The notes under the pieces are model-generated. The model was given only the letters and a program-made list of their open reading frames with translations, did no database searches and was not told the DNA's origin. A program made the translations under genes and the position numbers. A DNA stretch of 64,000 nt from Spinellus fusiger (lineage: Eukaryota; Mucoromycota; Mucoromycetes; Mucorales; Phycomycetaceae): assembly GCA_025094145.1 (NCBI GenBank), contig JALLLS010000065.1, forward strand, positions 62,001 through 126,000, in the 5' to 3' direction. Positions 27,218-39,729 of the stretch are shown here, piece after piece (within the stretch, counting starts at the first letter, position 1; every line of letters begins with the position of its first letter).

Positions 27218-28688
27218 TTGAGCCTGAGCTTGAGCCTGAGCTTGCTGTTGTGCTTGAGCCTGAGCTTGAGCTTGTGCCTGTGCCTGTGCTTGCTGTTGCG
27301 CCTGAGCTTGTGCCTGCTGTTGAGCTTGGGCTTGTTGTTGAGCTTGAACCTGTACACTTTCCTGTGTACTTTCTTGTTGTATTTGCACTTGCTTTTTTTG
27401 CATATTTACATTACCATGAATCGCTCCGTTATTCTTGTTGCCGTTTCCACTACCATGACTGTGTTGTTGTTGATGATGATGCATAAAAGGAGGATGAGGA
27501 TGCTTATGAATGAGTGTTACATGGGCTGTCTTTTTGTTCAGATCAATAATTATGGTTAAGGCACCCGCACAATTATAACGCAAAGTAGTTCCCTTTGGAT
27601 TCTCAACTTTGCGGGGCTTTGCTGTATCTGCCCGTTGTGAGCAATAATAGCGTAAGGTCGATAAAGTCTCAGGCTTTTTCGTACTTTTTCTGCGATCTTT
27701 CAAACTAATAAAAGAGAATATGGAAACTAGGTTCACTCATATGTAGAATAATAATATGCCATGAAATGTACCATCTTACCTGAAGTTATATTTTGTTCCT
27801 TTCAATATAAGCTCGCATATTCGTCTTCCAAGTTCTGTGAATTTAAACTGTTCACTATCTTCCATAAGAGATATAAATGAAGAGACATCTATGAGGTATT
27901 GCTTTCGTCCAAAATCTGTCTCTTGTTGAAGTAGATGAACAAACTGGTCAAGTGTAAGACAGCCATTGACTGCCCGTTCTATTATATACAGTGGTGTGGA
28001 TTGGAGTTGAGTTTCAGTATCAATTGTTGGCGATAGTATTTGGAAAAGTGGTGGTGTAGTATCGGCCTGCCGAGTGTGTGGTATCTGCGTAGGAGGTATA
28101 TGTTTTGCCTGTGAAGGTAGAGAAGATAAATTATGAGGTATACAGGGGGATGGTATAGATTTCTGCTGAGGCTGACTATGCCTGTACTGTTGATATTGTG
28201 TTTGTTCATTCTGAGCTTGCTGATGTTGTGAATCTTGTTGTATAGATTTTACATTTTGTGGTTGTTGTTGTATTTGCTGTTGCAGTGGTGGTGGTGTTGG
28301 CGGTGGCTGCTGTTGTACCTGTGGTTGTATATGTTGCTGTTGTACGTTTTGTACTTGAATATTTTGTACTGGTGTCTGTTCTTGTTGCTGCTTTTGTTGC
28401 TGTCTTACTTGCTGCTTATTCTGTTTTTGCTTGGCTTTTCTTAATTGTGGCAACATTTTCTGTGTCTGCTGTTTATGCTGTATTTGCTTCTGTGTCTGAA
28501 CCTGGGCCTGCTGTTGAGCTTGAGCCTGTGCTTGAGCCTGTGCCTGTGCCTGAGCTTGAGCTTGAGCCTGAGCCTGGGCTTGAGCCTGAGCTTGCTGTTG
28601 AGCCTGAGCTTGCTGTTGAGCCTGAGCTTGCTGTTGGGCTTGTGCTCGTGCTTGTACTTGTACTTGTGCTCGTGCTTGTGCCTGCTGT

Positions 28689-28765
<77 letters not shown>

Positions 28766-28948
28766 TTGAGCCTGAGCCTGAGCTTGAGCCTGAGCCTGAG
28801 CTTGAGCTTGAGCTTGTGCCTGAGCCTGAGCCTGTGCTTGCTGTTGTGCTTGTGCTTGAGCCTGAGCCTGTGCTTGCTGTTGTGCCAATGCCTGCTGTTG
28901 TACTTGTTGAGCTTGAGTCTGTGTTTTTTGTGCTTGTTGTTGTTGTTT

Positions 28949-29006
<58 letters not shown>

Positions 29007-29069
29007 GTCTGTGCTTGTTGTTGCATTTGTGATGCATGTTGCATTTTTTGTTGTTGAAGGTGATTTAAA

Positions 29070-29148
<79 letters not shown>

Positions 29149-29950
29149 GCGTTTGTTGTGTTTGTTGCGTTTGTTGCGTTTGTTTTGTTTGTTGTTGTTG
29201 TCGATGCAAAGGCATTTCTTGCTGTGGCAAAGCTAGTGGCAGTGGTAATGATATGGGAAGATACATAGATTGATTGTTCACATGTGATTGGAGTTGAGGA
29301 GATCGCATAGGAGATGTTGGAAACAGATGAGGCCTATTAACTTGCGACAACGTATGAATAACAGAAGGTGTAGAAGGATGACTTTGAGGTGACATTATCT
29401 TGCTGTGAGAAGACAAGGGTGAGTGAGAAACGGTAGGTGGTGATGAGTGAAGTTGTCCTTGAATAGAGCCCAAGTGATGAGACTGAGAATAAGACTGTGG
29501 TTGGGATTGTGGCTGTAAAAGATGGAAATACCGAGGATGCTTATATGAATTCTGCTGTTCATCATACATATCGTATCGGTCCATCTGGCTCTTTCGCTTG
29601 GTGAGTTCTTGAGAACGACACGTATCGCATAAGTTGTATTTCAAGCCACGTTCATTTTGGTACTGTACAGAATGTAGAGCATGACAGTTATCACATTGGT
29701 TATTCTGAATAGATCCAGAAGGTGAATGGCTGACTGCAGTGCTAGTACTGTTGGAAGCTACTGTTACTACTGTAGGTTGTGATGAGTTTGCGCTATGGGC
29801 TGCAGGCATAGATGCTGGACTTGCACCTGTCATTGCTTGTTGAAATGCCTGTTGATTCATCACACTCTGTCGATGAGGCTGTCCTAGAGTGCTTGTGGGC
29901 AACTGTGAGTAGCCAAGGGGCTGATATTCGCGTGGTGGGCGATGGGACAT
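26879..29950 (-). CDS. Gln-rich nuclear-type protein with GATA-like and FAR1/WRKY-GCM1-like zinc-binding regions
   Basis: Two exons, 29950-27780 and 27704-26879, join in phase ([12 protein letters not shown]) to give about 998 aa. Near residue 90 there is a C-x2-C-x18-C-x2-C arrangement (CDNCHALHS ... YNLCDTC), the spacing of GATA fingers but with an unusual interior. Then come hundreds of residues of poly-Gln and alternating Gln-Ala. A conserved-looking block follows ([19 protein letters not shown] ... [15 protein letters not shown]). Exon 2 starts with [12 protein letters not shown] ... [11 protein letters not shown] ... [13 protein letters not shown], a C-x(n)-C-x(n)-H-x(n)-H pattern resembling the FAR1/WRKY-GCM1-like zinc fold found in many fungal proteins. 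A second Gln-Ala tract and a coiled-coil-like tail end the protein. A transcription factor or coactivator is the natural guess; no exact family is recognised. It lies between two inverted Tc1-like copies. Confidence 0.75.
27172..27350. repeat. Gln-Ala (CAGGCT-type) hexanucleotide tract in exon 2 of the Gln-rich gene
   Basis: On the + strand this reads as GAGCCT/GAGCTT-type hexamers; on the coding strand it encodes alternating Gln and Ala with occasional extra Gln. It is a second, separate array of the same dipeptide repeat found in exon 1 of this gene and in the HSF gene. Confidence 0.85.
28500..29195. repeat. Long Gln-Ala and poly-Gln coding repeats in exon 1 of the Gln-rich gene
   Basis: About 28500-28920 is an imperfect CAGGCT-type hexamer array encoding alternating Gln-Ala. 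About 28940-29005 and 29070-29150 are two nearly pure CAA trinucleotide arrays encoding runs of 20 or more Gln each, followed by Thr-Gln-Gln repeats. These arrays create long false ORFs on the opposite strand rich in Val, Leu or Pro-Glu. Confidence 0.9.
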
Positions 29951-32131
29951 TGAACTAATATACAATCTTCAATGGGCAGTTGAATCAGCGATCTTCCCCA
30001 CAGGTTAATACAGAGCCAACAATAATTGTTATGGTTCTAAGCCTAATGTTTGAAGAAGAAGTTTCTTTGGCTTGTATTAAAATAGAAACTAAAAAGAGAT
30101 AGAGAAGGGGAAGACAAAAAGCAGTGGCAGCAAGAACAAGGCCTTGAAAAAGAATACAGACCACGTGAAGTTAGTTGACGTAATCAAATTCAAGCCAATG
30201 AGCATGAGTTATTCTTAACAACAGAATAGATACTGCTTTAACAGAAGATAGACAACACTGTTCTTCCCCTGCTGAACATGAAATAGAATAAATTCCTACA
30301 TATACTGGAGAATATAAGTGTAGATGACAAAATACCTTGAAACAACTCTCTTATTGGATATAAAAACCCATCCTCTTTCTCTTTGAATATAAATATATAT
30401 ATGTTTTTTATAGTACCCAACACACCTTCTGACTCTGATCTATTGAATATTCATTTCTCCTATAATTAAAGTCCAATATTTAACACCCTTTTCAATCATT
30501 ACACTCAAGTCGACAGAGGAACCTTAGGCAAACCTGAGAGCCCTTTTTTCTTATACATATCTCTAGAACAGCCCTCACTGCAAAACTCGGTAATAGAGAC
30601 TTGTTTTCTTATTTTACAGCACTGCAAAGCTCCAGATCATGCATGGACATATATAGGCTACTGAAACCGTCAGATATATTAGTTTAAATAATTGAAAAAG
30701 GCTCCTAGTAAGACTTTCCTTTAACTTTGGCAACTCAACCTCTCGGGATATTATTATTTCTCTTAGAAATTACATCTCTACACACATAGCTCAAAGTGGA
30801 TACTGACAGGTACCAAATTATAGTGTTCTCTTTAATTACATAGCCTAAATCAGGCCGCTTCATTAATTCTATAGGTTTTGTAATCAATACACTTTAAATA
30901 GTGTTATGCTGCAAACACTGGGGGCTTAAGGATAGCACATTATGTTAAATAATAAATGCAGTGACTGAGCTGTAATAGTAGTTTCATTTCTTCCTTTTAT
31001 ATCCAATATTATAGCGTTTCATTGCAAAGTCAATAATTATTACTATAAATAGGCAGGTAGAATTTGAAATAGTTCATTTAGACAGCAAACAGTCATTTTT
31101 AAATATATTAGCCGATTATAGAAATATTGTAATCTTATTCCCCGTGATTTCTTTATATATCCCAAAAATCTCCTGGTGTGTAATCGTTAATGAAATATTT
31201 ATATTAATATAGCATGCTTAGTATTATCAAACAAAAAGTTTCAGGTTGATACTGTGAGATATTGATGTGAAATGAATAATTTAGATAGGATAGAATATAG
31301 ACACACACAAACACACATGGATCATAATAAATTCTTAGGAAAGTTCACGTAAGAGCCTCAATATAGAAGATAATCCAACGGAAAATTCAAATGGAAGTGC
31401 AAAGTAGAATAAAGTGATAAGGTAGAGAAATATGGTTCTATTAAATTCTACGCTATTTTTTTTACTAAAAAACATACACTATTTTCTCTCTCCTCTCATA
31501 GCACTACCAGTTTTATGTAATGTTTGTGCTATTTAATACCGTAAACTTCTTCTATTGAGCTTATGAGATAGATAGAAAAAGAGACTCGCATCGAGACTCA
31601 TTCTGTTATCTTACACCAAGTGCTAGAATGGAGTAAAATATCAAAAAGTAATAGGTTATCTTAATACCAGTATGGAACAGAGATGCTAAGCTGTCATTGA
31701 TGCCAAGGACTGATAGTGATTATTAAATAACTTGCAAACAGACCCCCTTTCTTGTAGTATAGACACTCTTTTATTTATTGAGTATTTACATCTCTATCTA
31801 ATGAATTCATAAAGTGATAACACCATTAAGACAAATTATAGACGTATATATATAAAGGAGATCTATGTTTAAAAGACCCTACTTCTTTCTTTCTATCACT
31901 TTATGTAAAGTAGCCTATGTGACATTTCCTCGGTTGACTGAAGAGTCGGCCACCTTTCTCAATCTGAAATAGCTGAGGGCATTGCTTAGCATCATTGCTA
32001 TATTTTCTCAATTATGTAGATCACACAATAATAAAATAGAATTCGTTATGAAATATCTGGAGACTATACAATAGAAGTGGAGAGGAAGATAAAAAAAATA
32101 CTCTTTATTGATCATTTTGTTCTTATTTATA
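29951..32131. other. AT-rich intergenic region, no gene seen
   Basis: This 2.2-kb region lies upstream of the Gln-rich gene and ends at Tc1-like copy B. It probably includes the promoter of the Gln-rich gene. I see no ORF with family resemblance, no RNA gene and no long repeat. Confidence 0.45.
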
Positions 32132-33517
32132 AAGTGACCCTCAAAAAGTAATAAGATTTTTCCAAATTTCGGGATATTTTTATACCAAAAATAATAGACA
32201 TTATTCTTTCCTTCTTTCTTTCTTTCTTTAATAACACTTCTTTTATTATGATGTCTCACTCACCCAACACTGTAAACATCTTCATTAAGACCCCCGAGAT
32301 GTATGGGAAATAGACAAGCCTTGGGACTCGTATAGCCATTCTCCATGAGGTGCTGAACATTGAACAACACTCTGACCGAGACATCTCGTATGTTCAATGT
32401 TCTTTGCAACACTGTATGGGACATCGTGAAGCACTACAAGGAAACAGGCTTGGTTCTGCCTTTTCTCAAGAATGGCCGACGAAGAAAGTTGGATGGCAGG
32501 GCCCTCCAGTGGTTGAGAAGAACAGTGGTCAGTGATTCTCATCAGACCAAGGAAGCCGTTAGGGCAAGTATGGTTATTAAGGTTTTAGAGAATACCTTAA
32601 AGAAGTACCTCAATGAAATGGGGACCCATCCATTCAGTCTAGTGGTGAAGTCTGATCTCACCAAGAAACATATGGAGGTAAGGCTCCAGTGGGCCCATAA
32701 GCAGGTTGGTTGGATGCTTGAGCAGTGGCAGCAGATAGTTTGGTCTGATGAGTCCAGGGTAAAACTGATGAGCTTTGACAGGGGCGCAAAAATCATCAGG
32801 CAGCCTGGTACGGCCTTTGGGCCTAATATTGTCCTGAAGACAAGGAAGTTTGGTGGTGGAGTGATGGTATGGGGCTGCTTCAGTAGAGAAGGTGTTGGGA
32901 GATGGATCTTAGTGGAGGATAGAATAAACGACAAGCACACTGAGATACTTGGAGAGGCCTACTGCCATGAACTCAAGTAAATCTCTCTTCTAAAGCCCGG
33001 AGTCAGTTTCTACCTACAGGAGGACAATGCTAGACCCTATACGAGCAGAGAAACTCGTGAATAGAAGGCAGCAAAGAGGATGAAAACTCTTCCTTACTAG
33101 CCCTCATAATACTGACCTCAATCCAATGGAGCATCTATGGGCCCACCTCAGAAAAGGTTATTAGGAAAGACAGGATGATGTATACCACCAAACAGAAGTT
33201 GGAGGCGGCCCTGATGCTGGGATGGGGTAAACTATCGAAGCAAGTGACAGACACCCTCATTGTCAGCATGGGGCGGAGATGCCAGGCAGTCCATAGATGC
33301 TAAGGATGGCCATAGTGGCTATTAGTTAAACTTGTAATAAAACAATTGTTATGTATTTTAAACACTTTTATCTTTATACATTGAAAGATTTATGTCTTTA
33401 TCTAATGAATTTATAAAGTTATAACACTATCAAGATAAAGTATGAATCTAAAAAAAAGAAATAAAAAAAAAAAGAAATATGCATTTAAAACCATCGATTA
33501 CATTTGTCGGGTCACTT
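32132..33517 (+). mobile_element. Tc1-like DNA transposon, copy B (inactive), inverted relative to copy A
   Basis: The element is 1,386 bp with the same ends (AAGTGACCC) and flanking TA (32130-32131, 33518-33519). The transposase fragment at 32360-32980 is residue-for-residue the same as in copy A, including the premature TAA and downstream frameshift. The two copies differ, as far as I can see, only by one base in each of two homopolymer runs near the 3' end. Both carry the same lesions, so at least one arrived by mobilisation in trans or by a copy mechanism after inactivation. Confidence 0.9.
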
Positions 33518-33640
33518 TACTATTCTATGATACCGCAGTATCGTCTTTTCTAGAGTATATGGCTTATACTACAGCCTTTATTTCTAATAAATATTATTGA
33601 CCATCGTTCTAGGTTTTTCAACACTCTATAAAGAGTTTGT

Positions 33641-35599
33641 TTACTTTGATTTTATTTCTCCAACATCAATATCTTCTAGTATAGGCAGAATATTTTCCCA
33701 TAAAGTGACTCCCTATAAAAGCAACAGTTAAAAAGTGTAGATAAAGGCATTGTTTACCTTTTCGTAGAATTCTATGTGGCAGTCTGCATAATCCGATAGT
33801 CCCTGCTTCAGCTCTTTATCTTTAATCTTCTGGAATATTTCAGATTCCTTCAGTACTTGATTTGAGAAGTTCACAGAAATATCATTTGTACGAGCTACAT
33901 CTTCCTGGAGCTAATTAAGCTGATGAGTCATCAATGTCTGTCTGGATTCTATACCTCTTTAATCTTGAGTTCAAGTCGTTCTAATTTTTCACGTCTTGCT
34001 CTCTGTGCATCAATGCCTCTGACTTCATTGATCTTTTCTGTCACATACTCCTTAACACTGAGACTGGAGCTATTGGTATATTTAGTTGAATGAAGTATCC
34101 GCTCCTTCTCCTGGATTGTCTGCTGAAGTTGACCAGAGAGCACTTCAAAATCCACTTGTTTTTGATCACGTATCTTCAATGACATCTATACACATATAAA
34201 TGTATAAATGTATAAATGTATAGATTTATATTAACATTGAGATTATTACTATACAATTACCTTTGCTGAATGACAATAGGATAATAATTCATGGACATCA
34301 TTCAAGAATAAAAGCTCTTCTTTGGATATCTAGTAAAAATCCAATGAGTATAGTACCATTCTTATGAGAATCTTCATTCAAAGAAAAGTAAGGAGATAAA
34401 ATAGAATACTACCCACCATATCTTTCATTGCTAATGAATACATCTTGACAGTCTCGGAGAATTGTCGAAGTGGCACTACAATACCAGTCTCCATAGAGGA
34501 GAATCCAACAACAACATCTGCAAACCCAGCATAATCATACTGTAAATCTATTCCATTTTCATTAAAAGTACTCAATAGCCAGTATCACCTTGCTGACGTT
34601 TACTAATACGGCTGTAAAGACGTTCTATTGTATCCAGGTTATCCTGTATTTTATCAAAGCTTTCTTTCATCTCTACAAATCGTTCATCTGGTTTTTTGAT
34701 TTTGGAGAATAAACTCAATAGACTGCCCCCGATGGATTCCAAAACAGAAGCAGTAGGAGGCACTCTCCTAGACTGCATTCTCTTGTCATTCTGCTATTAT
34801 AAGGTGAATACACAGGTTGTAGTCTTTACTTACAAAGTCATTGGATTCTATGAATATTCTCACTGACTGGGATAGTTGCAACTGAGGATTACATGCAATA
34901 CGATCCATAAACCATTGTAAACTGCCCTGTCAGCCAATGACTCTTCTTCTCCTCCTTACCTCCACTTTCTTTTCTCTATGAATTCTGTGCTGAATCGGTC
35001 TCCTTTGATATATTCTATAGACACTGTCAGTGCTGCTCCTATGTAAGCTTACCCAATCGACGTCGGTCGGGCAGAGGAGGAATGATACAGGCAGGGAATT
35101 CCAAAGTCAGGGCATTATGCAACCAAACAAAGTCCTGGAATCTCCGCCATACAGGCCGAGGTTGACGAGAGATAAATGTCTTCAAGGAAGTCTGGGGTGG
35201 ATGAGAAAACAGGTCCATTCTGTCATGACTTACTGTGCATTGAATGAGGTACATAACATAAGCACCTTGAGGCCCGTCATAGTATTTCTCTGCTTCTTTG
35301 ATACGCACTACCATGGCACTAGCGGCAGTTTCAAAGGATGTGTCTGTGGTGTCTGTGGTATCTGTTATGAATGAGGTGTCTCTCGTCAATGGTGTTGGAT
35401 TTTCTTCCACTGTCACAGGTACTACTACTGGTACTGTTGCTGGTGGGTGGTTCTCTGTACTGTCGCTGTTGGTCGACTCTCTTCTCTCTCTTTCTGTGGT
35501 TTGGAAGGCAGTGAGTGGATCCTCATTATCCAAAAGAGGCGTCATGACATCTACAGTGGCATGAACATTCCACTCAATATTCTCATAGTCTTCATTCAT
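33641..35599 (-). CDS. SNX4: Sorting nexin 4/Atg24-like PX-BAR protein
   Basis: Nine exons in phase give 516 aa: 35599-35053, 35014-34960, 34921-34834, 34793-34589, 34547-34417, 34329-34261, 34185-33955, 33910-33758 and 33712-33641. An acidic, Thr-rich N-terminus (~90 aa) precedes a PX domain. The PX domain shows YVMYLIQCTV, RRFQDFVWLHNAL, a Pro-rich loop IIPPLPDRRRL, and EYIKGDRFSTEFIEKRKWSL with LQWFMDRIACNPQL. This is the PI3P-binding PX layout of Snx4. The rest is a helical BAR-type region (ERFVEMKESFDKIQDNLDTI and later coiled coils). Snx4 proteins dimerise with Snx41/42-type partners for endosome-to-Golgi recycling and selective autophagy. Snx7/30 or Snx41 relatives are the main alternatives. 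Its start lies 128 bp downstream of the ILV3 stop. Confidence 0.85.
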
Positions 35600-35727
35600 A
35601 AGAGTGTTCAGTGGTAAGGAAGGAAGGGGATGTTCTACTCAGTAAAAATGTGATGTCACACTGTTACGTAGTAAAATGGTCAACACTAAATAAAAGGGAG
35701 AATTGTCTTTATTTTATTCACACTATT

Positions 35728-37822
35728 TTACAGTTCATCAGTCACAGCACCCTCACTTGCACTCTTTACAGTCATGACATATCTTGCCAAAACACCCCTG
35801 GTGTATTTAGCAGGTGGAGATGTGAACTCTGCACGGCGCTTGCTAAGTTCTTCAGAAGAAACCTCTAGGTTCATTTCACGTGTTTCGGCATCAATAGTAA
35901 TGAGGTCACCGTTCTTCACCAAACCAATAGGACCTCCTACATGGGCTTCTGGACAGACATGACCAATAATAAAGCCCTATTGATACTGTCAGCACTCTCC
36001 CCTCCTCTCTTTCATACATTCTAATATAAAGTAACAGTCCTTACATGAGAACCACCAGAGAAACGACCGTCAGTGATCAGAGCAACGTCATCTCCTAGTC
36101 CAGCACCCATAATAGCAGAAGAGGGTTTTACTGCACCTTGAGTTACTATTTCAATCTCCTCAGTACTTACACATTTCTCTCATGCCTGGACCTCCCTTTG
36201 GTCCTTCATTACGGATCACCACCACTGTCTTTTCTCCCTTTTTGAGTTCATTTCTCTCCAATGCCTTGATAAAGTCTTCTTCTCCGTCGTATACTCTTGC
36301 TTTTCCACTGAATCGAAGTCCTTCTTTGCCTGTGATCTTGGCGACAGAACCCTCAGGGGCAAGATTACCACGCAGGATCTGGATATGACCACTGGGTTTG
36401 ATAGGGTTGGACAAGGACTTGATGACATCTTGTCCTTGAGGAAGCCCGGGCAGGGAATGCAGATTCTCCTCTAATGATTTACCAGTCACGGTCAGAACAT
36501 TACCATCGATCATCTTGTTCTCCAAGAGATATTTGAGGATAGCAGGAATACCACCCACAGCATAAACATTCTCCATGACATATTTGCCACTGGGCTTAAG
36601 ATCAGCCAAGAAGGGAGTACGGTCACTGGCAGATTGGAAGTCATCCAGGGAGAGATCCACACCCACACTACGGGCAATGGCAATCAAATGAAGAACAACA
36701 TTGGTGGATCCACCCAATACCATGGTCAATACCATGGCATTCTCAAAGGCAGCTCTTGTCATGATATCACGGGGCTTGATGTCCTTCTCAAGCAGAACAC
36801 GAATGGCAGCACCTGCCTCCCTGCACTCCTGGAGTTTTTCTGGGTAAGTCGCAGGAGTGGAGGAGCTGTAGGGAAGTGTCATTCCCATGGCTTCGGCAGC
36901 AGAGGCCATAGTGTTGGCGGTGTACATGCCACCACAGGCACCAGGACCAGGACAAGCATGACGGATAACATCATACCACCTGTCCTTATCAATAGAGCCG
37001 GCCACATACTCACCATAGGCCTGGAAAGCAGAGACGATATCGAGGGTTTCTCCACTACAGCTCTTGCCAGGCTTGATAGTGCCGCCGTACACCATCAAAG
37101 AAGGACGATTGACACGACCCATTGCCATTAAACAGCCAGGCATGTTTTTATCACAGCCAGGAATAGAGATGTTGGCATCGTACCACTGTCCACTCATCAC
37201 CTACACACTTTGAATACTGTGTCTAATAAAAAAAACAAGCAGACACTTACTGTTTCAATGCTGTCTGCTATCAAATCGCGCGATTGCAGGGAATAGCTCA
37301 TACCACGCGTGCCCATAGACATACCATCACTCACACCAATAGTATTGAAACGATAGCCAATCAATCCTGCTTCCTTGACACCCTTTTTCACTTCACCCGC
37401 CAGATCCAAGAGATGCATGTTGCAAGGATTTCCCTCATACCATCTGTCCATAAGTCAATATCATTACTGCTCTTGCTACAGAAGAGAGAGAGAGAGAGAC
37501 TTACACACTAGAAATCCCCACCTGTGCCTTGTTCATGTCTTCGTCAGTCAATCCTGTGGCATACACTGAACAGTTGAACATCTTCTCTCTTCTCCTTCAA
37601 TTCACTCACACATGGCCTGGGAAGCACCTTGGCTCTTGGGTTGAGTAATAGTAGCACTGTACTTGTTGAGTCTGGATTGATCTGTATAGTGTCTTGCTCC
37701 AATAGGAAGAGCATTCCAACCACTAGGACAATGAGCCTCCTTCTACAACATCAACAACAAGAAGGAATTTACATTTTACGAGGGCCAAAAAGGCTTCTTT
37801 GAGTGAGGAGTTTAGAGGCCAT
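35728..37822 (-). CDS. ILV3: Dihydroxyacid dehydratase, mitochondrial (branched-chain amino-acid synthesis)
   Basis: Seven exons in phase give 593 aa: 37822-37773, 37722-37610, 37565-37505, 37443-37251, 37200-36171, 36130-36045 and 35976-35728. It dehydrates 2,3-dihydroxy-isovalerate and -methylvalerate in valine/isoleucine (and leucine/pantothenate) synthesis. The N-terminus, [17 protein letters not shown], is Arg/Lys-rich without acidic residues, a convincing mitochondrial presequence. The first exon ends within it. Cluster-ligand regions are [26 protein letters not shown] and [19 protein letters not shown]. Further conserved blocks are [33 protein letters not shown] and [18 protein letters not shown]. 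All expected Cys positions are present, so the enzyme should be active. Confidence 0.97.
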
Positions 37823-39729
37823 AAGTGTAAGGAAGAATAAAAAGCAGGTGAAATGATAAGTATTGCGAAATGCAGTGGAGATAAAATGCAAATGACACTT
37901 TTCGTGTCAAACTTTCATGCGATACGAGTGGCCAACTGAGTTTCTAGTTGCTAATGTTCTTTTTCATTCCAACTTCCTTCTTCCTGCTTTCCCTTTTTTT
38001 TATTGGCAGAGGAAAACATGAATTCTTTTCTCTTGAAGAGATGATAAGAACGAGAAAGAGAAAAAAATCCAAGTTCAGTTTATATCCTTGGGCTGCCTTT
38101 ATGTTTTTGATAGAGGAAATATTCATGGGATGAGTGTTGAATAGGGAACTCTGTCAAGACATCTTATTCTGTTACACTACGCACCTAGAGATGCTTGGGA
38201 TAGAAAAGGAAATAGACGGACTGTTAGAGTATACTCTTGCTCTGATTGGCTAATCTATCTGAAAATGAGTTAGTTTTTACCTTTCAGATGAGATATTTCA
38301 ATCTACACCCGTCTAGTTTAGTTACTGGATGTGTCTTTATGTGTCTTTATGTGTCTTTATAATAATTAAGTACACTCTCTTAAGGTGAACAGATGGGTTG
38401 TGAAAATAGAGTACAAAGGGACTGTAGAAGAAATAAATAGCATCTGAAAATCACCCAATTCTTAATACTCAATCTTTGCTATTCTTCTCTTACCACAACT
38501 CATAGGCCCACAGTAGGGGCACACAGAAATACATGTAGAAGAGAGGTGTAAATTGCATTTGCAATAATATAAACTAGAGTATAACTGCCACTGAATAGAT
38601 CAGATTTACTTTTATTAAAGCCAAAGACAACACTGCTTAGTATGTTGAGGCATGAAGAATGCTCTAAATTTGAAATGATGATGAATTCGTAAATCATCCA
38701 TTCAACTTGTTAGATTATAGCCACTGGATTATAGACTGAATCCTCTCTACTTTCAATAAGAATGATATAAATATAAAAAGACAGGCGAATGAGCTATTCC
38801 AATATGTTAGATAAAGATATCATTTATATACACAGTCCCATCTATAACATGAACTGTAAATAGTCCTATTTTGATACTCTAATGATTCAGCAGGGTGCTA
38901 TTCTGCACAATCAACAACCTTTATTCCTCAGTAAGTGTTAAAGTAGCCATGGAGTATATAGACCATAATATATAGAAAACAGTGGTCTTCTATTCAGGTG
39001 TACTGATATACTCTATCACTTTATATTATTTGTTATGATCAGTACACAATCAATAGGATTACCTGTTTTATTTTATCAATGCGTCATCATTTGCTTTGGA
39101 TAAATACACTGCCTCTACAGCATACGTTATAACTTTGATAAATATCTTATCAGTAAACAGTGGGAAATACAAATACCAATATCTGACTTTATGTTTTTCT
39201 ATACTTGTACCTGCACCATAATAGCTTGAGACTGAGATCAGTAATAATAACTGTGTGACATGTTTGGATCTCACTAGTCTTCTCTGGGGTAAGAATCAAA
39301 TGGTTGGAAGTAGCAGTTAAAGATACACTTTATTATTAATAAGGAACTCGTTTTCTTGTGGGCTATGACTCACTCTTTAAATATTTTGGTATATTGAGAA
39401 TCCCTTTAGTGATAATAGCATTGGTAAGCTCCAGTCTATGAATATAGAAAATAATATTTTGTGTTTATGAAAATACTAATTACAAGCAATAACAATGATG
39501 TAAATATATGTCTATAAAGTAAGATAAACACTCTAAATATGAAAATAGACAAGGAGTTAAAGTTATTTGTTTTAATAGACCTTTTCCTTTTTGCTCTTAG
39601 TTAATAGACCAAGAACTATTAAATGTAATTCATTGGTAATCATCATACATACTTAATCTTATTGGTATTCAATTATGACAGGCATGTGTTTTATCAATTC
39701 TTTATACAGCCACACAACATTAGAAAGGG
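37823..39729. other. Intergenic region upstream of ILV3
   Basis: No gene recognised. The region holds the ILV3 promoter and, near 38330-38360, three copies of a 12-bp unit (TGTGTCTTTATG type). The rest is AT-rich and unremarkable. Confidence 0.45.

Noticed and set aside
28258..29268. Long + strand ORFs (up to 336 codons) rich in Val or Pro-Glu, and Leu/Ser- or Arg/Lys-rich ORFs over the same DNA
   Set aside because: They are shadows of the CAA and CAGGCT repeat arrays of the Gln-rich gene. Repeats lacking stops in every frame produce them, and they have no non-repetitive domain.
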